In this document: positions 44,752-54,865 of the stretch, in pieces
Layout: every line of letters starts with the position of its first letter
Numbering within the stretch: position 1 is the stretch's first letter
Source: Lachnospiraceae bacterium
GTDB lineage: Bacteria > Bacillota > Clostridia > Lachnospirales > Lachnospiraceae
Reading direction: 5' to 3'
Assembly: GCA_015057635.1 (NCBI GenBank)
Contig: SVEB01000011.1
Location: 124,001-188,000, forward strand
Length of the DNA stretch: 64,000 nucleotides
The notes under the pieces: model-generated
What the model was told of the DNA's origin: nothing
Database searches by the model: none
What the model saw: the letters and a program-made list of their open reading frames with translations, nothing else
Made by a program: the position numbers and the translations under genes

Positions 44752-44793
44752 TGAACACTTCAGTGGACCTTCGGTCCCTGAGGTGTTTTCTAG
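44752..44793 (+). terminator. Intercistronic hairpin with UUCG loop between btuF and btuC
   Basis: GAACACTTCAGTGGACC and GTCCCTGAGGTGTTTTC form a stem of about 15 bp closed by a TTCG tetraloop, ending in a short T-run. It probably acts as a partial terminator or 3' stabiliser that makes more binding protein than transporter. Confidence 0.7.
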
Positions 44794-44821
44794 ATTGTGG
44801 TGTCATAGATGGAGGACGAAG

Positions 44822-45871
44822 ATGAAAGTAACAAAGGACAGCGCCTTTTGGCATCTTGCATGGCTGGTTCCACTTCTTATAATATGCATGTTAATCTCCC
44901 TGTCAGTAGGTTCTTCCAGTCTGTCAGTGGTGGATAGTTTAAGGATTATGTTGGCAAAAGTCCCATTTTTAAGGACGGTTGTGGATATCTCGGATATTCG
45001 CACCGCGTATATCACAATCGTATGGCAGGTAAGGTTGCCGCGTATTATTATGTCCGCTTTAGTCGGAGGAGGCTTAGCTATCGTAGGTGCAAGTTTTCAA
45101 GGATTATTCCGCAATCCGTTAGCGGATCCTCATATATTAGGTGTCTCATCCGGTGCGGCAGCAGGGGCTACAATCGCGATGCTAAGCGGCATCAGCCTTT
45201 CTTTTGCGGGGCTTGGCGCAGTTGGCATTTTTGCCTTTATTGGAGCATTAATCACCGTGTTTTTGGTATACCGCATCGCATGTGTCGGAAATAAAGTCGC
45301 AGTCACCAATATCTTATTAACCGGAACAGCAATCTCCTCTATGCTCTCTGCTTTAATCTCCCTGCTTATGAGCCTAAATCACGATGAGATCGAAAAAGTC
45401 TATATGTGGACATTGGGAAGTTTTTCAGCGGCTACATGGAAAAAAATTCTCTTTTTAATGATTGCGATCACAGCAGGAACTCTGATTCTCCTTATATTCG
45501 CAAAGGAACTGGATTTAATTGCAACGGGCGAGGAGACGGCTGCAAGCCTTGGAGTGGACACAGCGATTGTAAAACGATGTGTGATTGTAGCGGCATCCCT
45601 TTTGGTGGCGGCCTGTGTATCCGTAAGCGGAATTATCGGATTTGTGGGATTAGTGATCCCTCATTGCATCCGTTTCTTCTGTGGTCCGAAGCATAGCCGT
45701 CTGCTGCCGCTGTGCATGGTGGGCGGAGCTATTTTCATGGTGATCTGCGATACCTTAAGCCGTATCCTAATTCCACCGTCGGAGATTCCGGTCGGAGTCG
45801 TGACCGCTCTTTTCGGGGCACCTTATTTTATCCTGCTCCTGCAGAAAAATAAAAGAAAGGCGGGATATTAG
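44822..45871 (+). CDS. btuC: Corrinoid ABC transporter permease (FecCD family)
   Basis: A roughly 349-residue integral membrane protein of the BtuC/FecCD family with about nine or ten hydrophobic helices. Family motifs R-L-P-R-I-I-M-S-A-L-V-G-G-G-L-A, F-R-N-P-L-A-D-P-H-I-L-G-V-S-S-G-A-A and the C-terminal G-L-V-I-P-H-C-I-R are present. The frame is open from 44726, inside the hairpin region, but GGAGG lies 7 nt before ATG 44822 and the family N-terminus starts there. Its stop abuts the ATPase start at 45872. Confidence 0.92.
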   Translation: MKVTKDSAFWHLAWLVPLLIICMLISLSVGSSSLSVVDSLRIMLAKVPFLRTVVDISDIRTAYITIVWQVRLPRIIMSALVGGGLAIVGASFQGLFRNPLADPHILGVSSGAAAGATIAMLSGISLSFAGLGAVGIFAFIGALITVFLVYRIACVGNKVAVTNILLTGTAISSMLSALISLLMSLNHDEIEKVYMWTLGSFSAATWKKILFLMIAITAGTLILLIFAKELDLIATGEETAASLGVDTAIVKRCVIVAASLLVAACVSVSGIIGFVGLVIPHCIRFFCGPKHSRLLPLCMVGGAIFMVICDTLSRILIPPSEIPVGVVTALFGAPYFILLLQKNKRKAGY

Positions 45872-46654
45872 ATGGACAATCAGATTCATGTACAGGACCT
45901 TAGCTGGAAGCCATCGGAGTTAAAAAAGCCGGTTTTAAATCATATTCAAACAAGTATTATAAAAGGCGGATTTTATGGAATATTAGGACCGAACGGATCC
46001 GGGAAGACTTCTCTTTTACGTCATCTGTTATCCTATCTTCCGGCAGAGGAAGGAAACATATGCTTAGGGGAAAAGAAACTTTCCGACTATTCAAGAAAAG
46101 AGCTTGCAAAAAAATTCGCTCATGTTCCGCAGAATACGAATGTGGATGCATCTTTTTCCGTTTACGATATCATTATGATGGGGAGAAGTCCTTATCAGAA
46201 ACGGTTTGGAGGCATTACAAAAGAGGATGAGAGGAAAGTTAGCGAAGCGATGGAACTGATGCATTGCGAGGAAATGAAGGAGAAACTGATCACCAGGTTA
46301 AGCGGCGGTGAGGCACAGCGTGTCATCGCAGCAAGAGCTATCGCACAGGATACCCCTTACCTGTTTTTAGATGAACCGATCTCGCACCTTGATATTCGTT
46401 ATCAGATCGAATTAATGGAGGCATTAAAGACATTGAATGAAGAACGCGGCACCACGATTATCGCGGTCCTTCATGATATCAATATGGCCGCCAAATACTG
46501 CAGGCAGATCCTGTTAATGAAAAACGGGAAGGTATTTGCAGATGGTAAGACAGAGGAAGTATTGAATGTAAAAAACCTGGAATCCGTCTATGAGATTCCG
46601 TTCTTTCAGTCCATCCATCCGCTTACGAATACCCCTTATTTTATACCACAATAG
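45872..46654 (+). CDS. btuD: Corrinoid ABC transporter ATP-binding protein
   Basis: A 260-residue ATPase of the FecE/BtuD type. Walker A G-P-N-G-S-G-K-T, Q-loop V-P-Q-N-T, signature L-S-G-G-E-A-Q-R, Walker B Y-L-F-L-D-E-P and the H-loop H-D-I-N-M-A are all intact. It starts directly after the permease stop, so btuF, btuC and btuD form one uptake operon under the B12 riboswitch. Confidence 0.93.
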   Translation: MDNQIHVQDLSWKPSELKKPVLNHIQTSIIKGGFYGILGPNGSGKTSLLRHLLSYLPAEEGNICLGEKKLSDYSRKELAKKFAHVPQNTNVDASFSVYDIIMMGRSPYQKRFGGITKEDERKVSEAMELMHCEEMKEKLITRLSGGEAQRVIAARAIAQDTPYLFLDEPISHLDIRYQIELMEALKTLNEERGTTIIAVLHDINMAAKYCRQILLMKNGKVFADGKTEEVLNVKNLESVYEIPFFQSIHPLTNTPYFIPQ

Positions 46655-46750
46655 CATACGAGATGAAATGTCCCAAACAGCCAGATTTCATTCATAAGTT
46701 GTCAGACCTACAATATATTATTATTGATACATGATTAAGAGGTTTATCCT

Positions 46751-47527
46751 ATGGAATGGGATCGAGAAAAATTATTACGTTTTTTAAAGTCAGGAATCAT
46801 TGTTTTATCCGCACTTGTGCTGATCGCATGCGGTGTTCGATTCCTGCCTAAAGTAGTGGAGACAATCAGCAATCAGAAAAAAGAGCTACCGATTTATTGC
46901 GTGAATACCGATAAAAAGCAGGTGGCTCTTTCTTTTGATGCGGCATGGGGGAATGATGACACGGCAAGAATTTTAGAGATACTGAAAAAACATAATGTAA
47001 ACGTTACATTCTTTATGACAGGCGGGTGGGTAACCAAATACCCGGATGATGTAAAGGCGATTGCAGCAGCAGGCCATGATCTGGGAAATCACTCGGAGAA
47101 TCATAAAGAGATGTCGAAGCTTTCAAAGGAACAGTGCACCGAAGAGATTATGTCTGTTCATAATAAGGTCAAAGCGCTGACCGGAATCTCGATGGAACTA
47201 TTCCGCGCTCCATATGGGGATTATAATAATACACTGATTGAGGCAGTAAGAGATAATGGCTATCACTGCATCCAGTGGGATGTGGACTCTTTAGACTGGA
47301 AGGACTATGGTCCGGATCAGATTGTAAACCGTGTCGTGAATAACGCTCATCTTGGAAATGGATCCATCATCCTGTGCCATAACGGAGCGAAGTATACAGC
47401 GGATGCATTAGAGACTCTGATTTTAGGGCTTCAGGAGAAAGGATATGAGATTGTGCCGATATCAAAGCTGATTTATAAAGAAAATTATACAATGGATCAT
47501 GAAGGAAGGCAGTTTGAAGAAAAATAA
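46751..47527 (+). CDS. Polysaccharide deacetylase, PdaB-like
   Basis: A 258-residue protein with one N-terminal membrane helix (about 12-32) and a NodB domain. The motif S-F-D-A-A-W-G replaces the usual T-F-D-D-G and is typical of the PdaB/sporulation deacetylase group, whose members are needed to keep spores intact. H-S-x3-H (G-N-H-S-E-N-H) and R-A-P-Y-G are present. The changed first motif raises the question whether it is catalytically active. The gap after btuD (97 nt) shows no promoter I trust. Confidence 0.85.
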   Translation: MEWDREKLLRFLKSGIIVLSALVLIACGVRFLPKVVETISNQKKELPIYCVNTDKKQVALSFDAAWGNDDTARILEILKKHNVNVTFFMTGGWVTKYPDDVKAIAAAGHDLGNHSENHKEMSKLSKEQCTEEIMSVHNKVKALTGISMELFRAPYGDYNNTLIEAVRDNGYHCIQWDVDSLDWKDYGPDQIVNRVVNNAHLGNGSIILCHNGAKYTADALETLILGLQEKGYEIVPISKLIYKENYTMDHEGRQFEEK

Positions 47528-47605
47528 ATACGGATACTAAAAAATACAACAAAACATAGGGAAATTACAAAACACAATAAAAATTAACAAAATATGTTAT
47601 TATTA

Positions 47606-47634
47606 TTGACAAAAATGTACATAATTTGATAAAT
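47606..47634 (+). promoter_or_regulatory. Promoter candidate for the chemoreceptor gene
   Basis: A perfect TTGACA (47606-47611) with GATAAA or ATAAAT 16-17 bp downstream, in an A/T-rich region about 40 nt before the coding start. Confidence 0.45.
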
Positions 47635-47672
47635 TAGGTAATGAATAAAAATACAAATGAGGAGGAAATAGT

Positions 47673-49400
47673 ATGAAGAAGAAAGGAAGCTTAGGAAAAA
47701 AGATTTATTTTTCCTTTATTGTTCAGTTGTGTGTATGTATATTTTTCGGCATTGGATTATTTATGAATGTATGGAATATGAAACATAGAGGAGAGAGGAT
47801 CATTACAGAGAGCATACCGAATGTGGAGAATATCTCGGATATACGAATCCAAATGGCATCTTTTCAGAGCACAATCTATCAATACTGTTATGCAAAAGAC
47901 AGTGAAGTGCAGGAACAACTGTTAGTAAAATTAGAGGCAGCGAAAGAGCAGCTAGCAAGTACATATGAAACATTTTTAGAAAGTCTGGATGAAACCGCAA
48001 AACAGCAAATTAATTCAACTATTACTGAGGATTTTAATTCGTATTTATCCTTTTATGATACGTTAGATACTGCAAGAGTGGGTTATGCATCCGATAAGAA
48101 GATCAGAGCTTATATCGATCAGATTGAGATGGTCGCAGAGAGACTGAATTCTGTATTTTATCAGGCTGATGCACTGAATCAGGAAATGGTAGAGAAGTCA
48201 AATAAATCCTTCCAAAATTCCTATATGGGAGTAGCCGGATGCTGTATTGCCATTTTTACTGCAATCGTACTGGTATTACTGGTTTCCACAATCCGAATTA
48301 GAAAAACTGTCATTAATCCTGTAAAAGATGCGAGAAGACAGTTAGAAGGAATCATTACAGGATTAAAGGAAGAGAATTGTGATCTTTCCAATCCGATCCG
48401 CATAAGAAGCAATGATGAGATTGGTGAACTTGTAGAAGGCATTAATGTATTTTTAGAGACCTTAAATCAGGTTATGGCTAAAATTACAGACAGTGCTATC
48501 AGCCTTAATAATAATGTCAGCGGTGTAAATGAGAATGTAAGAAGAGCGGATCAGAATACCAATGAGATCTCTGCCACAATGGAAGAACTCGCAGCCAGCA
48601 TGGAGGAAGTAAGTGCTACCGTTGCAAGCATTAAGGAACATACTGTGGAAGCAAAGAAAGATGCGGACAATATTAAAGAAGGTACGATCGAATATCTTGC
48701 CTATGCGGAAGCGATGAGACAGCGTGCCGAAAAATTACAGGAAGCAGCAGTTGACAGCCAGACCAAGACAAAAGATATGGTCGATGAGATAAGCCATGTC
48801 GTAGGTCAGTCTTTAGAGAACACAAAAGAAGTATCAAAGATCAGTGATCTGACCAATCAGATTTTAGATATATCCAGCCAGACCAATCTCTTAGCATTGA
48901 ATGCTTCCATCGAAGCAGCAAGAGCAGGTGAGGCAGGAAAGGGATTCGCTGTAGTCGCAGATGAAATCCGTGTACTGGCGGATACAAGCCGCAATACAGC
49001 AAACAGCATTCAGGAGTTAAGCGACTTAGTATTACGCGCTTTTTCAGAATTAGCCGGAACAACGGAAAAAATGTTAGGCTATGTTCATAAATCCATCCTG
49101 GAAGATTATCAGATGTTTGTAGAAAATGGGAAGCAGTACCGGGATGATGCGGTAAATATGGATTCCATTATGCGTGATTTTTCCGAAAAAGCAGCAGGAG
49201 TAAGCGGTACGATGGATTCCTTTGTGGAAGCATTTGATGGGATCGTATGTGCGGTGGAAGAGAGCGCAGGCGGAATAACCAATGCATCGGAAGCGACTGC
49301 AGAGCTTGCAGCAAGCATGTCTGTTATCCAGGGTGAAGTTGAGAACTGTGATAGTGTCGCAAAAGACTTAAAACTGGAAGCCGATAAGTTTCAGGCATAA
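47673..49400 (+). CDS. Methyl-accepting chemotaxis protein
   Basis: A 575-residue transmembrane chemoreceptor. A membrane helix (about 10-30), a four-helix-bundle type extracellular sensor domain (about 31-185), a second membrane helix (about 186-208), a HAMP domain and a long coiled-coil signalling domain follow in order. The highly conserved hairpin tip [19 protein letters not shown] is intact. No CheB/CheR-binding tail is obvious. No other motility gene is nearby. GAGGAGG precedes the ATG. Palindromic element E starts 14 nt after the stop. Confidence 0.93.
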   Translation: MKKKGSLGKKIYFSFIVQLCVCIFFGIGLFMNVWNMKHRGERIITESIPNVENISDIRIQMASFQSTIYQYCYAKDSEVQEQLLVKLEAAKEQLASTYETFLESLDETAKQQINSTITEDFNSYLSFYDTLDTARVGYASDKKIRAYIDQIEMVAERLNSVFYQADALNQEMVEKSNKSFQNSYMGVAGCCIAIFTAIVLVLLVSTIRIRKTVINPVKDARRQLEGIITGLKEENCDLSNPIRIRSNDEIGELVEGINVFLETLNQVMAKITDSAISLNNNVSGVNENVRRADQNTNEISATMEELAASMEEVSATVASIKEHTVEAKKDADNIKEGTIEYLAYAEAMRQRAEKLQEAAVDSQTKTKDMVDEISHVVGQSLENTKEVSKISDLTNQILDISSQTNLLALNASIEAARAGEAGKGFAVVADEIRVLADTSRNTANSIQELSDLVLRAFSELAGTTEKMLGYVHKSILEDYQMFVENGKQYRDDAVNMDSIMRDFSEKAAGVSGTMDSFVEAFDGIVCAVEESAGGITNASEATAELAASMSVIQGEVENCDSVAKDLKLEADKFQA

Positions 49401-49414
49401 GAAGGCAGACAGTC

Positions 49415-49633
49415 AAAGGGGCTGTCGCTCTAAGAGTCTGGGTCCCCTGGGGCTGTATTTATTCGAATGTTCGGACGCATGAGCGGACAAAATCCGATTT
49501 CATCTTTGCCTATCAGACAGGAACGCACTGTCTGCTATTCAAAGATGAAATCGGATTTTGTGCGTCATGAGCCGGACATTCCGAACAAATACAGCCCCAG
49601 GGGCCCCAGACTCTTAGAGCGATAGCCCCTTTT
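49415..49633. repeat. Long palindromic element, copy E (after the chemoreceptor gene)
   Basis: An approximately 219-bp palindrome. Outer arms AAAGGGGCTGTCGCTCTAAG / CTTAGAGCGATAGCCCCTTT, then AGTCTGGG / CCCAGACT and CCCTGGGGCTGTATTT / AAATACAGCCCCAGGG. Islands are GTTCGGACGCATGAGCGGAC (49469-49488) and GTGCGTCATGAGCCGGACAT. The inner stem TCCGATTTCATCTTTG pairs with CAAAGATGAAATCGGA. The apex is CAGACAG / CTGTCTG and the T-run is short (T4). Confidence 0.92.
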
Positions 49634-49803
49634 CTGATGCTATGGTTTATGGCGGCAGTGTAACTAAGAGCGGGTTGTGATTTGCGATGGATTTGTTCTA
49701 TTGGAAGTATAGGGGATGTTTTTCATGAGGGTGTAGTAGGGGGGAACAGGGGGATGGGATAAGAGCAGAATGATAGGGAAGATGATAGGTGAGAAGCCCG
49801 AGA
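49634..49803. other. Purine-rich intergenic stretch after element E
   Basis: Strong G/A bias on the + strand with several GGGG runs (about 49735-49760). No gene or structured RNA recognised. It resembles the stretches after elements A and D. Confidence 0.4.
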
Positions 49804-49832
49804 TTGAAAATAATAGGGAAAAAGAGTATAAT
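49804..49832 (+). promoter_or_regulatory. Sigma-A type promoter for the PHP phosphatase gene
   Basis: TTGAAA (49804-49809), 17 bp, TATAAT (49827-49832), about 100 nt before the start codon. Confidence 0.6.
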
Positions 49833-49931
49833 GGATAAGATAAAAGAAAGACGGATCGTATTCGAGGAGAACAGCGCGGATACAGTACGAAAAAGAAGAC
49901 ATAAAATTGCTAGAAAGGCATAGGTATTACA

Positions 49932-50651
49932 ATGAAAGACATACTAGATCTGCATACCCATACGTTAGCCAGCGGTCATGCATATAACACCATATTTGAG
50001 ATGGCAAAGGCAGCTTCGGAAAAAGGACTAAAGCTTTTAGGAATCACGGAGCATGCACCGAATATGCCGGGTTCCTGCCATGAATATTATTTCTGCAACC
50101 TGCATGTTGTACCAAGAGAGCTGTATGGGGTGAAGCTTTTAATGGGGACTGAGCTGAATATTATGGATTATGACGGAAATCTAGACCTTCCGGAGGATGT
50201 CCTTAAGAAAATGGATCTTTGCATCGCGAGCATTCATCCGCCATGCATCGAACCAGGAACCAAGGAAGAGAATACAAGAGCCGTAATCAATGCAATTAAG
50301 AATCCGTATGTATCCATTATTGGACATCCGGATGATGGAAGATATGAACTTGACTATGAGCAGATTGTTCTTGCTGCAAAAGAGCATCATGTACTGTTAG
50401 AGTTAAATAATTCTTCTCTTGCACCGAATGGTTTCCGCCCGAATACAAGAGAGAATGATGCGAAGATGCTTAAGCTTTGCAAGCAGTATGAGGTGCCGGT
50501 CATTATGGGAAGTGATGCCCATATTACGTTTGATGTGGGAAGACATGATAATGTATACCCACTGTTAAAAGAACTTGATTTCCCGGAAGAACTGGTGATG
50601 AATTCTTCTGTGGAGAAGCTGATGGAATTTATTAAAAGAAAGCGCGGGTAA
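49932..50651 (+). CDS. PHP-domain phosphatase (YcdX family)
   Basis: A 239-residue metal-dependent phosphoesterase. The PHP motifs are visible: D-L-H-T-H-T (residues 6-11), G-I-T-E-H-A, a central H in I-G-H-P-D-D and the terminal G-S-D-A-H. The YcdX group hydrolyses phosphate esters with a trinuclear zinc site; the true substrate is unknown. The RBS is weak (AGAAAGG). It has its own promoter and is followed by the glnA leader. Confidence 0.88.
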   Translation: MKDILDLHTHTLASGHAYNTIFEMAKAASEKGLKLLGITEHAPNMPGSCHEYYFCNLHVVPRELYGVKLLMGTELNIMDYDGNLDLPEDVLKKMDLCIASIHPPCIEPGTKEENTRAVINAIKNPYVSIIGHPDDGRYELDYEQIVLAAKEHHVLLELNNSSLAPNGFRPNTRENDAKMLKLCKQYEVPVIMGSDAHITFDVGRHDNVYPLLKELDFPEELVMNSSVEKLMEFIKRKRG

Positions 50652-50680
50652 TTGACAAAATGCCCACATACTGTTAATAT
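50652..50680 (+). promoter_or_regulatory. Promoter for glnA
   Basis: A perfect TTGACA (50652-50657), 17 bp, TAATAT (50675-50680), immediately after the PHP gene and just before a terminator-like hairpin in the glnA leader. Confidence 0.6.
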
Positions 50681-50690
50681 GTACCAATAC

Positions 50691-50730
50691 GACAAAGGAG
50701 TCTTCACGGGCTACCTTTGTCTTTTTTTAA
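50691..50730 (+). terminator. Terminator or attenuator hairpin in the glnA leader
   Basis: GACAAAGG pairs with CCTTTGTC around a loop of about 15 nt, followed by TTTTTTT. It lies about 80 nt before glnA and only about 10 nt after the -10 box of the likely glnA promoter. It may simply end the PHP transcript, or be a conditional terminator controlled by the ANTAR protein encoded at 52168. Confidence 0.7.
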
Positions 50731-50809
50731 TTAAGGAATTATGAGGTCGCTTGTATTTAATAAGACCGGGAAGCTGCTTTGTTAGAACAGGAATAAGGAG
50801 AGAGGAACA

Positions 50810-52141
50810 ATGAAACATTACACAAAACAGGATATTCTTCGTCTGGTAGAAGAGGAAGATGTAGAATTTATCCGTCTTCAGTTTACCGACATTTTCGGCC
50901 ATCTAAAAAATGTAGCCGTTACCACAAGTCAGCTTGATAAAGTACTTGATAATGAATGTATGTTTGATGGTTCTTCCATCGAAGGCTTTGTACGGATTGA
51001 GGAATCCGATATGTATTTATATCCGGATCTGGACACATTCGAAATATTTCCGTGGAGACCCCAGACCGGCAAAGTGGCACGTCTGATCTGTGATGTATAC
51101 CGTCTGGATGGAACACCATTTGAAGGGGATCCGAGATATATTTTGAAGAAGGTTGTAAAAGAGGCAAAGGAAATGGGCTATACCTTCCAGGTAGGACCGG
51201 AATGTGAGTTCTTCTTATTCGATTTAGACGAAAATGGGCTTCCAACCACGAATTCTCAGGAAAAGGGCGGATACTTTGATATCGGGCCGGTGGACTACGG
51301 CGAGAATGCAAGACGTGAGATGGTTCTTACCCTAGAAGAGATGGGGTTTGTAGTGGAAGCATCCCATCATGAAGTAGCACCATCCCAGCATGAGATCGAT
51401 TTTAAGTATTCAGAAGGTGTTATGACAGCGGATAATATCATGACTTTTAAGATGGCAGTATGTACGATCGCAAGAAGACACGGCATGCATGCGACATTTA
51501 TGCCAAAGCCAAAGGCAGGTGTGAACGGATCCGGCATGCATATCAATATGTCCTTAAGCAAGGATGGACAGAATGCATTCTATGATCCTAAAGATAAGCT
51601 TGGATTAAGTGAAGTGGCGTATCAGTTTATCGCAGGCGTGATGCACCATGTGGAAGGAATGGCAGCTATTACGAACCCATTGGTGAATTCCTATAAGAGA
51701 CTTGTTCCGGGATATGAGGCGCCGGTTTATATTGCATGGTCGGCAACAAACCGCAGCCCATTGATTCGTATTCCATCCCCAAGAAGGGAAGGAACCAGAA
51801 TTGAGCTTCGTTCCCCGGACTCCGCAGCAAATCCATATTTAGCGCTTGCGGTATGTCTTGCAGCCGGATTAGAGGGCATTAAGAAAAAGATGGTTCCGCC
51901 GGCAAGCGTTGACTGCAATATATATGCGATGACGGCAGAAGAGAAGGAAGCGGCAGGGATTAAAAACCTTCCGGGAACATTAGAGGAAGCAGTGCGTTTC
52001 ATGCAGAAGGACGAATTGATCCGAAGCGTGTTAGGAGAGCATGTATTTGAAAAGTATATTGAAGCAAAGCAGGAAGAATGGAATGATTACCGCACGCAGG
52101 TAACAAAATGGGAGATTGATGAGTACCTGAATCGTTATTAA
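50810..52141 (+). CDS. glnA: Glutamine synthetase, type I
   Basis: Makes glutamine from glutamate, ammonia and ATP. At 443 residues it matches the shorter GSI-alpha form of Firmicutes. Visible motifs are the D-G-S-S-I-E-G-F latch region, [10 protein letters not shown] metal ligands, N-G-S-G-M-H-I-N, and the N-R-S-P-L-I-R-I-P / [10 protein letters not shown] active-site segments. The E. coli-type adenylylation tyrosine segment is absent, as expected for this subtype. GGAGAGAGG precedes the ATG. An ANTAR regulator gene follows 26 nt downstream. Confidence 0.97.
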   Translation: MKHYTKQDILRLVEEEDVEFIRLQFTDIFGHLKNVAVTTSQLDKVLDNECMFDGSSIEGFVRIEESDMYLYPDLDTFEIFPWRPQTGKVARLICDVYRLDGTPFEGDPRYILKKVVKEAKEMGYTFQVGPECEFFLFDLDENGLPTTNSQEKGGYFDIGPVDYGENARREMVLTLEEMGFVVEASHHEVAPSQHEIDFKYSEGVMTADNIMTFKMAVCTIARRHGMHATFMPKPKAGVNGSGMHINMSLSKDGQNAFYDPKDKLGLSEVAYQFIAGVMHHVEGMAAITNPLVNSYKRLVPGYEAPVYIAWSATNRSPLIRIPSPRREGTRIELRSPDSAANPYLALAVCLAAGLEGIKKKMVPPASVDCNIYAMTAEEKEAAGIKNLPGTLEEAVRFMQKDELIRSVLGEHVFEKYIEAKQEEWNDYRTQVTKWEIDEYLNRY

Positions 52142-52167
52142 TCTTACCAGTGCGGAGGTGATCGAAT

Positions 52168-52710
52168 GTGCTAAGTATAATTATTGCTTTTCCAAAGTTA
52201 GAAGATGCTAATCACATTAAAACCATTCTTAGCCGTAACGGTTATGCCGTAAATGCTGCCTGTACAACAGGTGTTCAGGTCATTACATTAGCCAATGAGC
52301 TCGATGAAGGAATCGTCATATGTGGTTACCGTCTGCCGGACATGATGTACCGGGAGTTAAACAGCTATCTTCCGAAAGGGTTCGAGATGCTTTTGATGGC
52401 TTCGGCTGCAAAAATATCAGAAGGAACGGATGGAAATGTCGTCAGTTTGACGATGCCGATGAAGGTACAGGACCTGATCAATACATTGCAGATGATGACA
52501 TACAATTATATGCGTCGAAAAAGGAAAGAGAAGAATCAGCCAAAGAAGCGCAGCGAGATGGAGAAAGCCATTATAACGAAGGCAAAGCTTGTGCTAATGG
52601 AACGCAATAATATGTCGGAAGAAGAAGCCCACCGTTATATACAGAAGACCAGCATGGACAGCGGGACTAATATGGTGGAAATGGCGGAGATGATATTAAG
52701 CATGCTATGA
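52168..52710 (+). CDS. ANTAR-domain RNA-binding antiterminator
   Basis: A 180-residue protein with an N-terminal receiver-like (pseudo-receiver) domain in which the phospho-acceptor region reads V-I-C-G-Y-R-L-P-D, without a clear acceptor Asp. The C-terminal ANTAR domain (about 125-180: I-T-K-A-K-L-V-L-M-E-R-N-N-M-S-E-E-E-A-H-R-Y-I-Q) binds RNA hairpins to prevent termination. The start is GTG, supported by GGAGGTGAT at ideal spacing. glnA followed by such a regulator is a known clostridial arrangement, and the leader hairpin before glnA is the natural target candidate. Confidence 0.88.
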   Translation: MLSIIIAFPKLEDANHIKTILSRNGYAVNAACTTGVQVITLANELDEGIVICGYRLPDMMYRELNSYLPKGFEMLLMASAAKISEGTDGNVVSLTMPMKVQDLINTLQMMTYNYMRRKRKEKNQPKKRSEMEKAIITKAKLVLMERNNMSEEEAHRYIQKTSMDSGTNMVEMAEMILSML

Positions 52711-52714
52711 CTTG

Positions 52715-52744
52715 TTGCATTTTTTTGGTATTTGCGAGTATAAT
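52715..52744 (+). promoter_or_regulatory. Promoter candidate for dapF
   Basis: TTGCAT (52715-52720), 18 bp, TATAAT (52739-52744), about 35 nt before the dapF start. Confidence 0.5.
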
Positions 52745-52778
52745 AGAAAAATACAATGGCAGCAGGGAAAGGAGCTAG

Positions 52779-53618
52779 ATGATGATTAGATTTACGAAGA
52801 TGCAGGGATGCGGGAATGACTATGTATATGTGAACTGTCTGAGTGAGAATGTGACAGATCCGAATGCATTAGCGAAAAAAGTAAGCAACCGTCATTTTGG
52901 AATCGGTTCAGACGGACTGATTCTAATTAAAGAATCCAAGGAATGTGATTTTACAATGCATATGTATAATGCGGATGGTTCTCAGGGAGAAATGTGTGGA
53001 AATGCTATCCGCTGTGTAGGCAAATATGTATATGAACATCATATGACCGATAAAACCAAGTTAAGCATTGAAACACTAGGCGGGGTGAAGTATTTAAGCC
53101 TTGCCGTAAAAGATGGTGTTGTGACAGAAGTGACCGTAGATATGGGCGAACCTCTCTTAGCACCGGAAAAGATCCCGGTACTGTTAGAGGGCGAAAGCGT
53201 GATTGACCGGGAAATCCTTGTGGAAGATAAACCATACCGAATCACATGTGTTTCAGTTGGAAATCCCCATGATATCGTATTTGTAGAGGATACGATGAGC
53301 CTGCCATTAAGCGAGATCGGACCAAAGTTTGAGAACCATCCTTTATTTCCACAGAGAATCAATACGGAGTTTGTTGAAATCGTGGATCGCAAAACCGTGA
53401 AGATGCGTGTGTGGGAGCGTGGTTCCGGGGAAACATTCGCATGTGGAACGGGTGCTACAGCAAGCGTATATGCCTGCATTTTAAATGGTCATACGGAAGA
53501 TGAAGTGACGGTAAAGATGTTAGGCGGCGATCTTCGTATTCGCTATGACAGAGAGAAGAATCGTCTGTATATGACAGGAGAGGCGGTTACCGTATTCGAA
53601 GGCACATACCTTGAGTAA
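52779..53618 (+). CDS. dapF: Diaminopimelate epimerase
   Basis: Converts LL- to meso-diaminopimelate for lysine and peptidoglycan. The 279 residues contain both catalytic cysteines: Cys73 (E-M-C-G-N-A-I-R-C) and Cys222 (F-A-C-G-T-G-A), with the N-terminal K-M-Q-G-C-G-N-D-Y-V. Adjacent ATGs at 52779 and 52782 are equally good. It is 12 nt upstream of dapL, which makes its substrate. Confidence 0.96.
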   Translation: MMIRFTKMQGCGNDYVYVNCLSENVTDPNALAKKVSNRHFGIGSDGLILIKESKECDFTMHMYNADGSQGEMCGNAIRCVGKYVYEHHMTDKTKLSIETLGGVKYLSLAVKDGVVTEVTVDMGEPLLAPEKIPVLLEGESVIDREILVEDKPYRITCVSVGNPHDIVFVEDTMSLPLSEIGPKFENHPLFPQRINTEFVEIVDRKTVKMRVWERGSGETFACGTGATASVYACILNGHTEDEVTVKMLGGDLRIRYDREKNRLYMTGEAVTVFEGTYLE

Positions 53619-53630
53619 AAGGAGAGACAT

Positions 53631-54848
53631 ATGTTTAAGGTAAATGAGAATTATTTAAAACTTCCAGGAAGCTATTTGTTTTCTAACATTGGAAAAAAAG
53701 TAAGAGCATTTACAGAAGCAAATCCGGATAAAAAAATCATCCGTCTTGGGATCGGTGATGTTACCCTTCCGTTAGCACCGGCTGTGATCGATGCACTTCA
53801 TAAGGCAACCGATGAGATGGCAGTACAGGAAACATTTAAAGGATATTCGCCGGATCTAGGATATGAGTTTTTACGGTCTGCCATTGCAAAGAATGACTAT
53901 AAGGCAAGAGGCGTTACTATTGCACTGGATGAGATCTTTATCAGTGACGGAGCGAAGAGTGATTCCGGTAATATCGGAGATATCTTTGATGTAAATAATA
54001 AAATTGCAGTATGTGACCCGGTTTACCCTGTTTATGTGGATACCAATGTGATGGCTGGAAGATGCGGAGAATATGATCCTGTAACCGAGCGCTGGAGTAA
54101 TGTGATCTATATGCCTTGTACAAAGGAGAATAATTTTGCACCAAAGCTTCCAGAGGAGACACCAGATATCATTTATCTGTGTTTTCCAAATAATCCGACG
54201 GGTTCTGCTATTACAAAGGCAGAGCTTCAAAAGTGGGTGGATTATGCACTTGAAAAAGGCGCAGTCATTATCTATGATGCGGCGTATGAGGCTTATATTT
54301 CAGAAGAGGATGTGCCTCATACGATTTACGAATGCGAAGGCGCAAAAAGATGTGCGATTGAACTTCGAAGTTTTTCGAAGAATGCTGGATTTACCGGAAC
54401 AAGACTTGGATTTACGGTGATCCCTAAGGAATTAAAGAGCGGGGATGTGATGTTAAACAGCTTATGGGCAAGACGCCACGGAACGAAGTTCAATGGTGCG
54501 CCTTATATTATCCAGAGAGCAGGAGAAGCGGTTTACTCGGAGGAAGGAAAGAAACAGACGAAAGAGCAGATTGCTTATTATATGAATAATGCAAAAGTGA
54601 TCAGAGAAGGGCTTGCAGGGGCAGGGTACTCAGTATCCGGTGGTGTGAATGCACCTTATATCTGGCTTAAGACTCCGGATGAGATGAACAGCTGGCAGTT
54701 CTTTGATTATCTGCTTCAGGAGGCGAATGTAGTAGGAACGCCTGGCTCCGGCTTTGGCCCAAGCGGTGAAGGATACTTCCGCCTCACAGCCTTTGGATCC
54801 TATGAAAGCACTTTAGAAGCGATTGAGAGAATTAAGAGACTGGGGTAG
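53631..54848 (+). CDS. dapL: LL-diaminopimelate aminotransferase
   Basis: Converts tetrahydrodipicolinate directly to LL-diaminopimelate with glutamate as donor, the short lysine route typical of many Clostridia. The 405-residue, PLP fold-type I enzyme has Lys250 in [14 protein letters not shown], the F-P-N-N-P-T-G motif and the DapL-specific N-terminus (L-P-G-S-Y-L-F; L-G-I-G-D-V-T). Cotranscribed with dapF. Palindromic element F starts 17 nt after the stop. Confidence 0.96.
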   Translation: MFKVNENYLKLPGSYLFSNIGKKVRAFTEANPDKKIIRLGIGDVTLPLAPAVIDALHKATDEMAVQETFKGYSPDLGYEFLRSAIAKNDYKARGVTIALDEIFISDGAKSDSGNIGDIFDVNNKIAVCDPVYPVYVDTNVMAGRCGEYDPVTERWSNVIYMPCTKENNFAPKLPEETPDIIYLCFPNNPTGSAITKAELQKWVDYALEKGAVIIYDAAYEAYISEEDVPHTIYECEGAKRCAIELRSFSKNAGFTGTRLGFTVIPKELKSGDVMLNSLWARRHGTKFNGAPYIIQRAGEAVYSEEGKKQTKEQIAYYMNNAKVIREGLAGAGYSVSGGVNAPYIWLKTPDEMNSWQFFDYLLQEANVVGTPGSGFGPSGEGYFRLTAFGSYESTLEAIERIKRLG

Positions 54849-54865
54849 ACGGACGTATTACGGAC

